Of a stretch of 64,000 bases of DNA, positions 10,037 to 18,100 are shown in pieces. Source of the DNA: Gammaproteobacteria bacterium (GTDB taxonomy: Bacteria > Pseudomonadota > Gammaproteobacteria > Pseudomonadales > Cellvibrionaceae); contig SEBU01000001.1 of the NCBI GenBank assembly GCA_004173475.1, positions 1 to 64,000 of the forward strand, given 5' to 3'. The position numbers and the translations under genes were made by a program. A model generated the notes under the pieces. It did no database searches. It had not been told where the DNA came from and saw nothing but the letters and a program-made list of their open reading frames with translations. Position 1 is the first letter of the stretch, and every line of letters starts with the position of its first letter.

Positions 10037-10141
10037 TTAGTCGCACACAGTCCAATCGCCATTCAGCTGAAAAATATTAAAAACGACAGCGCCATCAACA
10101 ATTGTCGAAATGTATTCGCTGCCGTTGCTTGCATCCAAATA
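10037..10141 (-). pseudogene. Possible 3' gene remnant, in frame after yghA
   Basis: Directly after the yghA stop codon the same frame stays open for 34 codons and encodes a plausible C-terminal tail (GSEYISTIVDGAVVFNIFQ, then LNGDWTVCD and a stop). It has no start except a TTG two codons in and no ribosome site. It could be the tail of a lost gene or chance. YghA relatives normally end at GGEHL-X, so yghA itself is not truncated. Confidence 0.25.
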
Positions 10142-11044
10142 TTAAGGTAAGTGCTCACCACCGGTTACGCCAATAACCTCGGCTGTGATGTAACTGGATT
10201 CTTGCGATGCGAGAAATACGAATGCTGGTGCGACTTCTGCGGGTTGGCCGGGGCGACCGAGCGGCGTTTTTTCTCCAAAATGTTTTAACTTTTCGTCTGG
10301 CTGACCGCCACTTAATTGTAAAGGAGTCCAGATTGGGCCAGGTGCAACCGCATTAACGCGTATACCTTTTTCAATTAATGTTTTTGCCAAACTTTTGGTA
10401 AATGCTGTGATGGCACCTTTGGTAGATGCATACGCAAGTAATCCCGCTGAAGGTTGGTACGACTGAATTGAGGTCGTGTTGATAATTGAAGATCCAGGAG
10501 GCATATGTGGTGTAGCTGCTTTAGTTATCCAAAACATGCCAAATACATTAACAGCATATATTTTTTGAAATTCATTCGACGGGATGTCTTCCAATTGTTC
10601 TATAAATTGTTGTTTACCCGCATTGTTTATCAAAATATCAATTGAGCCAAGTTCTTCAACAGCTTGCTTCACTAATTGATTGCAAAAACTTTCGCTGGAA
10701 ATATCTCCAGGAATACAAATGGCTTTACGACCTTCCGCTTCAATAAGCTTTAAGGTTTCGGTTGCATCTACTTCTTCACTGGGAACGTGTGTGAGCACTA
10801 TGTCGGCTCCCTCACGCGCGAATGCTATAGCAACAGCGCGACCTATCCCCGAGTCAGCTCCGGTTATCAACGCTTTGCGCCCCTGAAGACGTTGTGCGCC
10901 GCGATAGGTTTTTTCACCATGATCCGCTTGAGGCTTTAATAATTTATCGAGTGCTGGTTCAGGCTGTGAAGGGTCTGGCTCGGGATGCGGTACTGGATAC
11001 TGGTAACGTGGGTCTTGCATTGTGTATTGATCAAGGTTACTCAT
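10142..11044 (-). CDS. yghA: SDR family oxidoreductase, YghA-like
   Basis: A 300-residue short-chain dehydrogenase. The NAD(P)-binding glycine motif is TGADSGIG at 61-68, with NNAG at about 140-143, and the catalytic set is Ser192 with YASTK (Tyr205, Lys209). The long N-terminal extension and the ending GGEHLP match E. coli YghA and related stress-associated SDRs, which act on aldehydes and sugars. I start at ATG 11044, where AGGAG lies 6 nt upstream; an upstream ATG would add seven residues across that site. It stands first from the left in a block of minus-strand stress-type genes. Confidence 0.92.
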   Translation of the reverse strand: MSNLDQYTMQDPRYQYPVPHPEPDPSQPEPALDKLLKPQADHGEKTYRGAQRLQGRKALITGADSGIGRAVAIAFAREGADIVLTHVPSEEVDATETLKLIEAEGRKAICIPGDISSESFCNQLVKQAVEELGSIDILINNAGKQQFIEQLEDIPSNEFQKIYAVNVFGMFWITKAATPHMPPGSSIINTTSIQSYQPSAGLLAYASTKGAITAFTKSLAKTLIEKGIRVNAVAPGPIWTPLQLSGGQPDEKLKHFGEKTPLGRPGQPAEVAPAFVFLASQESSYITAEVIGVTGGEHLP

Positions 11045-11226
11045 GACAATCTCCTGTATGTACATAAATGGAGAATGATTTTGTCTTGAGTATTAAAAAA
11101 TTTAGGTACGTTATTTAACAATAAAAATTTAAAAATATTTATTCACCAAAAAAAAAAATTAGATGTACGTGAGCATAAATAATTTTTACTGCCGCTTTCT
11201 AAACTCTTCTAGCGAAACTATAGGCA

Positions 11227-11412
11227 CTAATCGAGCGAGCATCCCCAAAGATCGTCCAGCCATGCATCATTCCAACCGTCGTACCATTCATTACGCCAAT
11301 TAAAATTCACTTTAACGAAAGGATTAACTGAGGAGGGTTGACCAGAGCGGTACGCCAAAACGCCCAATTGATAAGCGTCACTTTCCAAATCAAATTTATT
11401 AATACGACTCAT
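11227..11412 (-). CDS. Small RMF-like protein
   Basis: A 61-residue protein. The layout AYQLGVLAYRSGQ, then NPF, then WYDGWNDAW echoes ribosome modulation factor, whose family has A-x-x-x-G, a CPY/NPY box and W-x-x-GW-x-x-A. Ribosome modulation factor dimerises and silences 70S ribosomes in stationary phase. The resemblance is by eye, and the sequence is more acidic than E. coli RMF, so binding to ribosomes is uncertain. The ribosome site is weak. It sits among stress-type genes, which fits. Confidence 0.6.
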   Translation of the reverse strand: MSRINKFDLESDAYQLGVLAYRSGQPSSVNPFVKVNFNWRNEWYDGWNDAWLDDLWGCSLD

Positions 11413-11578
11413 CTTTACGGCTCGACTTTCTTACGTGGTAAAAACTATAAATTGAAATTGACGGAATTGTGTTTTTTATATTTTTATACACTTTAAAGAC
11501 ATAAGTTAATATTTGAACATCAAAGCAGAGAAAAAAACAGGGTTAAAACCTGCGGAAATCCATTTCCGCTTGGTGGTC

Positions 11579-11749
11579 TTACTCAGACTTACGTCCACCA
11601 CCGTGGCTATTTTCGCCACCTTTTCTGCCAGCCTCAGATGCGCGAGCAGGATCGTTTTTGAAGTTGCCGCCGCTTACGCTGCCACCTTTCTTGCCAGCTT
11701 CTGATGCGCGTTCCGGATCTTGAGCAAAACCTCTGTCTTTAGTAGCCAT
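11579..11749 (-). CDS. KGG-repeat stress protein (YciG/Con-10 type)
   Basis: A 56-residue, glycine- and lysine-rich, probably unstructured protein with two KGG motifs: DPERASEAGKKGG followed by DPARASEAGRKGG. YciG-type proteins are under general stress control in enterobacteria; their molecular role is unknown. I start at ATG 11749, which has GAGGG upstream; the ATG at 11764 would add five residues across it. The neighbours (ferritin-like proteins, SDR) are what such genes usually keep company with. Confidence 0.88.
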   Translation of the reverse strand: MATKDRGFAQDPERASEAGKKGGSVSGGNFKNDPARASEAGRKGGENSHGGGRKSE

Positions 11750-11985
11750 TTTGAAAACCCTCATATTAATTGAAAATTAAATAATGGTGTGCTTCTTTAT
11801 CGCACGTATTTTTAGACAAATTAATTAAAAATAGTTCACACTTTTTTACTAAAAATAATTTAATTTTTTTAAATTTTTTTAATTAATTTAAAAAGAAAAA
11901 TAAAATAATACGCAGGAAAAATCATCAACAAAAAAACGAAGTTGATTAATATTGTCCTTATATATCCTAATTAAATCCGTGCTAT

Positions 11986-12729
11986 TTAGCTGATAAGACT
12001 TGCTTGCGACCGAACAATTTTTTCATGCCACTGCTGCACAACGAGCAGGTGAACATCCTCTTGCCGTAACGCAGTTTGAAACTTTTCTACCATATCGGAA
12101 TGGCCCATATCATCCGCGAGCTTTATTAATAAATCCCAAGCTGCATTGTCTGCTAATTCAAGGGTAAGCATTGCTTCCAAGCATTGAGCAATTGTTGTGC
12201 GGGGATCTGTAACAACTTTCATTAAACCTGATGCCGCAACGCCAATTGCATCCGCATCCGGAGTTTGTGCAGTCGCATCTGCGCCTAATGTATGTAGGAT
12301 GTCAACAAGAAGCTCCATGTGCTCGGCCTCTTGGTTGCGAAATTGTTTCAGGCGAGAAATATCGATTTCGTTTTCTGCCATTCCGTTTGCTGCCATGAAT
12401 TGACACTTTAGAATTAATGCTTCATAGACTCGCACCCCGCTCCGCTCATACGCCAAGCGCTCACCCAACTTATTAATAAACATTTCCGGCCGGTGACCAG
12501 TGACTGTTTTTAAAATAGATTTACCCACACCTTTAACCGTTGCCGGAAGCGGAATAGAGCCAAGTGAGCCAGCATCTTCACTTAGCGTTTGCTTCAATGT
12601 TTGTCGTGCAAAAAAAGTATCAGTGTCGGTTAGTGGAAATCTTTCAATACCCTCAAGCATTTGTTTGCTATGGATAGGAGACATATCAATGCCCGTTTTA
12701 TTGCTACCTAATTTCGTTGACTGTTCCAT
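11986..12729 (-). CDS. Ferritin-like protein (247 aa)
   Basis: A soluble helical protein with glutamate and histidine motifs spaced as in a ferritin-like four-helix bundle: GERLAYERSGVRVYE, QEAEHMELL, LELADNAAWDLL and RQEDVHLLVVQQWHE. These could bind a di-iron or di-manganese centre. Related proteins are usually annotated only as ferritin-like domain proteins, and activity is unknown. GAGG lies 8 nt before the ATG. It follows the larger ferritin-like gene by 17-19 bp in the same direction, so the two are probably co-transcribed. Confidence 0.82.
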   Translation of the reverse strand: MEQSTKLGSNKTGIDMSPIHSKQMLEGIERFPLTDTDTFFARQTLKQTLSEDAGSLGSIPLPATVKGVGKSILKTVTGHRPEMFINKLGERLAYERSGVRVYEALILKCQFMAANGMAENEIDISRLKQFRNQEAEHMELLVDILHTLGADATAQTPDADAIGVAASGLMKVVTDPRTTIAQCLEAMLTLELADNAAWDLLIKLADDMGHSDMVEKFQTALRQEDVHLLVVQQWHEKIVRSQASLIS

Positions 12730-12746
12730 AAAATTCGCCTCACAAT

Positions 12747-13910
12747 TTATGCAGATTTTCTGGCCAATTCAGTACCAGGATGCCATTGATAATTGAAACC
12801 GATTTCTTCAGTAGGTGAACCTTCCGAATTCAAATGGTCGCGATAATCGCGCGATACGTGGCCCTCCTCATCTTTGTGAACATATTCAGGGCCACGCGCA
12901 CGCAAATCGACTTCTTCACTCAACACCTTGCGAACAAATTCGCGTTGGCTTTCAAACGCGATGGGGTCAGGTAGGGTTTCAGGCAAAATTTCGGCGGGAT
13001 CACGGCGCTCATATTTTTTAAATAATTCACTTACCAAATTTAAATGGCCTAACTCGTAGCCTAAAAATCTTTCCCAAATGGCCCGAATGCGGGGATTAGG
13101 TTCTGAAACCAAACAGCTGTAGTAGGTATAAACTTCGTTAGCTTCGGACAATAACCATTTTTCCAACCAAGTTTCGTTAGGATCAATTATCGAGCCGTAT
13201 TGCGTTACATGCTGCTCTTCGATTGAAGCAATTTCTGCGTATAAGGCCCGCGCTACCGGATCAGTAAATGTAGGGCCGATATTCATGTAGTAATCGCGGG
13301 TTTGGTATTCGCCGGAAAATATGGTTAACGCATTCATTTTTGAAATAGGTGCAGCAGCCTTATGATCGTAATGGTGACGTAAATCGTCCGCAGGATCGCG
13401 GTGCTCTATGACGGTGGGCCTACCCGGTAAAATATCGGTGTAGCTTTGCAAAATATTATTCGCGTCTTTACCTTCAACGCGATCGAGTAACGCGGAATAG
13501 CGGTACATATGATCGAAATCTTCCAACATTCCAAATCGATAGGTTTGTGCAAGATATTCGTCAGGCTCTTGCTGTGCGATGGCTGCAGTAACTTCAATCG
13601 CAACTTGCTCGTAACCGATAGTTGTTTCGAGCGGAGAATGATCCGCACCTAACAGCCAATTCACCATCGTCTGCTGATGATGCTCGGTACGCCTTACTTG
13701 CGCCAACGCGTTGCGTAACTCGCCATTGAATTGTCCGCACATATGCTGAAATCTATTGGCTTGTTGTTCGATGCCATTCATTAATATCACCCGCACGCGT
13801 GTGAAGGCATCGTCATCTAATTTACTAAGTGGTCTCGGTGTTAACTCCCGCCATGTAAACTTCTGTTGCGACAGCGGTGTTCCCTTATTGTCGAATAATT
13901 TTATCGTCAT
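12747..13910 (-). CDS. Large ferritin-like protein (387 aa)
   Basis: The first gene of a two-gene unit. It is a 387-residue helical protein with repeated metal-ligand-like motifs: LLGADHSPLETTIGYEQVAIE, QTYRFGMLEDFDHMYRYS, IASIEEQHVTQYGS and LGYELGHLNLVSE. The spaced E, EEQH and ExGH residues suggest a di-metal ferritin-like fold, perhaps in two bundles. I start at ATG 13910 because GAGG is 5 nt upstream; the GTG at 13916 lies inside that ribosome site. The function is not known. Pairing with a second ferritin-like protein and a KGG protein points to oxidative, desiccation or stationary-phase stress. Confidence 0.8.
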   Translation of the reverse strand: MTIKLFDNKGTPLSQQKFTWRELTPRPLSKLDDDAFTRVRVILMNGIEQQANRFQHMCGQFNGELRNALAQVRRTEHHQQTMVNWLLGADHSPLETTIGYEQVAIEVTAAIAQQEPDEYLAQTYRFGMLEDFDHMYRYSALLDRVEGKDANNILQSYTDILPGRPTVIEHRDPADDLRHHYDHKAAAPISKMNALTIFSGEYQTRDYYMNIGPTFTDPVARALYAEIASIEEQHVTQYGSIIDPNETWLEKWLLSEANEVYTYYSCLVSEPNPRIRAIWERFLGYELGHLNLVSELFKKYERRDPAEILPETLPDPIAFESQREFVRKVLSEEVDLRARGPEYVHKDEEGHVSRDYRDHLNSEGSPTEEIGFNYQWHPGTELARKSA

Positions 13911-14665
13911 GTTCACCTCGCATTGCGAAACGTGATATTTTCAAAAAAAAGCAACACAAGACTGGTGGTTTTTAATGTTTCGCTTTTACATTTAAAAATT
14001 ATTTAACCGTCAATATCATGCTGCACCCCGTTAAAATGGACTGCAGAGTATTGCGATTCGGCGATGGCCTCCGTTCGTTATGCAACATAGAAAAATAATA
14101 TCGGACGCGTAAGTTTCGCTGAAAATATTTTCGTTTTATTTTAACGTTTCGCTAAATAATTTATTGCTATTCCAATAAATCTATTTTTAATTTGTTAAAT
14201 TAAAACCTTAGATATCGAATGATAAATTTATTACATCATTTAAAAATGTTTTTCGAGAATTTATAAAATTTTGGCGCTTTGTAATCATTATTAGCATTTG
14301 CCCAACTAAATTTAATACGCTATTACACAGGCGTTTAAATACACGAGCCATACCGAAACAGCACATAAAGCGAAGCATAGGTAATTTATAAAATCGTCCT
14401 AAACGAAATTATCGCGAAGCTAAAAACAAATATATTTTAAAAAGACCAACCGAAACACTGCTATTCGACCCGAACACATGAGCGTATTTTTTCGGAGTCA
14501 TCTCAAATTAACGCGAAATTGGAAATAATCAGTGTCGCCATATTTTTATTCTTGAACAAAAATTGGCGAAAAACCGTTATGCCGTTAGGTGGTGCGGGGA
14601 ATAACATATCGTTCAGCGTGACTATTGCTACCGGAAGAGTCTTTGTTGGAACTACTTTTGTTTAT

Positions 14666-14741
14666 ATTTTTATTTTTATTTTTATTTTTATTTTTATTTT
14701 TATTTTTATTTTTATTTTTATTTTTATTTTTATTTTTATTT
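14666..14741. repeat. Hexanucleotide microsatellite (ATTTTT)n
   Basis: About 12.5 perfect copies of ATTTTT span 76 bp. An open frame runs through it reading Phe-Ile-Phe-Ile, which is an artefact of the repeat. Such tracts change copy number by slippage; here it lies about 430 bp before the hybrid kinase gene. Confidence 0.95.
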
Positions 14742-14787
14742 AATAAATATTAAAGCGGATCGATAAAATTCGCATAAATTTGGCTTT

Positions 14788-14804
14788 ATGACGTCAAACG
14801 TCAT
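14788..14804. promoter_or_regulatory. Palindrome, possible operator
   Basis: ATGACGT (14788-14794) and ACGTCAT (14798-14804) form a perfect 7-bp inverted repeat with a 3-bp spacer, in a non-coding region upstream of the hybrid kinase. This is the size of a dimeric repressor or activator site. The regulator is unknown. Confidence 0.45.
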
Positions 14805-14810
14805 TTTTGC

Positions 14811-14830
14811 TATGTTAGCTGGGTAACATA
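14811..14830. promoter_or_regulatory. Second palindrome, possible operator
   Basis: TATGTTA (14811-14817) and TAACATA (14824-14830) form a perfect 7-bp inverted repeat with a 6-bp spacer, 6 bp after the previous palindrome. Two adjacent palindromes in 43 bp suggest a regulatory region. Confidence 0.45.
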
Positions 14831-14921
14831 TAGAGATTATCGTTACTTTAAAGAAAATATATTTAAAATAAATGCTCAAATTATTGATCATTACTTTTTT
14901 TTACGCACAATGCAAAACGCT

Positions 14922-14937
14922 TGTGATAGCGCTCACA
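14922..14937. promoter_or_regulatory. CRP/Vfr-type binding site
   Basis: TGTGATAGCGCTCACA matches the cAMP receptor protein consensus TGTGA-N6-TCACA exactly and is nearly fully palindromic. It lies about 230 bp before the hybrid kinase start. The window also encodes a CyaB-like adenylate cyclase, so cAMP control is plausible. No -10 element could be placed with confidence. Confidence 0.65.
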
Positions 14938-15168
14938 CTTTATAACCGCGAACACTAACTCAGTATAAAATTTGAGCGGGAGCATGATGTGCCGATGCAT
15001 CATCGCAACGCGTCACTATGGTTCACATTGTCAAACGCTTTAACTGGAACAAGCGGAACATGATAGAAGCTCACAAAATTTAGTTGTTCTCTGTTTGAGA
15101 GCTGGTTATTCTCCAAAAAATAAATACATTTCATTGTCACTCTGGACAGGATTCCGCTTGACCTCATT

Positions 15169-18100
15169 GTGAACGCGGCTATGACAGACACACATACCTC
15201 TGACGAAACGAATAACGAAACTAGTTCCGCTCCAACACCTGTAGTGGTTGGTATTGGTGCCTCGTCCGGCGGGCTTTCGGCGCTGAAAAAATTAGTCACC
15301 ACTATCCCCGTTGATAGCGGCGTCGCTTACGTAATTGTGTTTCACCTGTCACCGGAGCACGACAGCCACCTGGCTGAACTCCTACAACCCCACTCGCCTA
15401 TTCCGGTGATGCAGGTAACTGGGGAGGTGTTGATCGAGCCGAATCAGATTTATGTGATTCCGCCAGGCAAAAATTTAGACCCCATTGATAGTCATCTTCG
15501 CATTTCCCAAATAGAGCAAGAGCGTCGTAAACGCGCCCCCATTGATCATTTCTTCCGCGCCCTGGCCGGAACTCATGATGGAAATGCAGTCGCCATCATC
15601 CTTACTGGAACGGGTTCAGACGGAACCTTGGGAATTCAGGAAGTTAAAGGAATGGGTGGTTTGACGGTAGTGCAAGATCCCGTCGAAGCGGAATGTGACG
15701 GTATGCCGCAAAGTGCACTGTCCACCGGTGTTATAGATTTAGTTCTGCCCTTAAGCGATATGATTTCCTATGTGCTTAAGTATTTGACTACACAACCGCG
15801 CTTGTTTGTACCCAACGATGACGATGAGAAAACGCGACCGGCCCTGAGTAAAACATTAGCGATTATTCGCGAAAAGGTGGGAAGTGATTTTACACGCTAT
15901 AAGCAGTCCACCATCATGCGACGCATTCGGCGCAGAATGCAGTTAGCCAATATTGAAGAAATAAATGAATACCTGAATTTATTAAATACTAACCCCGACG
16001 AAGTTGTTGCACTTGCGAATGATTTTCTCATTAACGTAACCAGTTTTTTTCGCGACCAAAATGTTTTCGAAGAACTGGAACATAAAATCATTCCTGAATT
16101 GTTTAAAGGTAAACTGGATAGTGATTTCGTCCGCGTTTGGTCAGTAGGATGCGCAACCGGAGAGGAGGCCTATTCGCTCGCGATGCTGTTACACGAGCAC
16201 GCAGAAAAAATACCTAACCCGCCACAAATTCAAATTTTTGCGTCAGATCTCCATGAATTTTCCCTGAAAAAAGCTCGCGAAGGTTTATATTCCGGTGACA
16301 TAGAAACCGATATTTCCAGCGAACGCCTGGATAAATTCTTTCGAAAAGAAAATGGCTCTTACCGTATAAGAAGTGATATTCGGGATCATATCGTTTTTTC
16401 ACCTCACAACTTGCTGGCAGACCCACCTTTCTCCCGCGTTGATTTAGTATTGTGTCGCAACGTATTAATTTACCTTGAGCGAAATCTGCAGCCAGATATT
16501 ATCCGGCTATTTCATTACTCCTTAAAACCTAACGGCTATTTAGTATTGGGAACGGCTGAAAGCATTAACCAATCAGATCTCTTCACGACAGAAAACAAAG
16601 CGAATGGTATTTATCTGAAGCGAAATGTTCCCTGCCCCGAATCACGTTTATCGGTATTTCCCATCATGCAATCCAAGGGAAACAACCTGAATCAATTGCA
16701 GACGCACTCGGAATCCCTTTCTTATGGGGCACTGCACCATCGCATGGTGGAACGTTACGCTCAGCCAAGTATTTTGGTGAATTCTGAAAATAAAGTGGTG
16801 CATTTATCATCGCGGGCCGGTAGATATCTTACACATCCCGGCGGAATGCCAACAACAACCATTTTTAAACTCGTGCGCGATGAATTACAGGCAGAGGTTC
16901 GTGCGATCCTACACATGGCATCTGAACGTAGCGTGCCTTATAAATCGCGACCCGTAAAATTAAAAATCGAAGGCGACCTGCGCGAAGTCGTTATTCATGC
17001 GTGTCAAAATTTTGAAGAGGGTAGCGGCTTTACCTTACTGATTTTTGAGGAGCGCGAAGTAACCACTGCGAAAGAAGGAACCGAAACAGATGCCCAAGGT
17101 GGCATCGCTCAGCCTGAACTTGAAATCGAACTGGAGCTAACAAAGCGTCGCTTACAAGCGGCGATTGACGAGTACGAAACCAGCCAGGAGGAAATGCGCG
17201 CCTCGAACGAAGAGCTCCTATCCGCAAATGAAGAGTTGCGTTCAACACTCGAAGAGCTCGAGACTTCGAAAGAAGAATTACAATCAATCAATGAAGAATT
17301 ACAAACTGCGAATCAGGAAAATCGACATAAAGTTGCGGAGCTAGGTCAAATAACAGATGACCTGCAACACTTAATGTCTGCCACTCATATCGCGACCTTA
17401 TTTCTTGATAGAAAGCTTCGAATTCTTCGTTTCACGCCGCAAGTTGGCGAATTATTTAATTTACGCGCGATGGATCGTGGCAGACCGATTTCCGATTTAA
17501 CACACCGCTTAAGTTACGATGATTTAATGAAAGATGCGGCCGAGGTGTTGGAAAAATTAACGCCTTCCGATCGCGAAGTAAAAGACACCAAGGGCAATTG
17601 GTATTTAGCACGTATGCGGCCCTACCGCACCGCTGACGATCGCATTGAAGGCGTGGTGTTAACCTTTGTAGACATCACCGCTCGTAAAGAATCAGAAATA
17701 GCCTTACGCCAAAGTGAAGAGCGTTATCGCGTTTTATTCGAAGCAATGGACGAAGGCTTCTGCGTGGTTGAGAAAATAGCTAACGACAACAGTGCAGACG
17801 ACTTCAAAGTTTTAGTCGCTAATCCAGCCTTTCAAAAGCTCACTGGATTTGTGGACGCTGAAGGCCGATGCATTAAAGAAATAGTTCCGGGTCAATTGGG
17901 CTTTTGGAAAGATATTTTTAATCGTCTCGACAATAGCCAGGAAAGCACACATTTTGAATGTGAAAATCATTACTCGCAACGATGGTTCGAAATTAGCCTG
18001 TTTCGCCTACCTAATGTGTACGGCCCACATATTGCTGTACTGCTTAAAGATATACATGACCAAAAACGCATTGAAGAAGAACTTCGAGCTTCAGCCCAGC

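Larger units (their letters stand above)
13911..15168. other. 1.25-kb AT-rich intergenic region
   Basis: No protein-coding gene is convincing here. It must contain the promoter of the ferritin-like pair at the left and of the hybrid kinase at the right. It also holds a hexanucleotide microsatellite (14666-14741), two short palindromes (14788-14804 and 14811-14830) and a CRP-type palindrome (14922-14937). The length is unusual for this gene-dense window. Confidence 0.75.

Noticed and set aside
14519-14743. Open frame of 74 codons reading Phe-Ile repeats
   Set aside because: It is produced by the ATTTTT microsatellite; it has no ribosome site and no sensible protein sequence.
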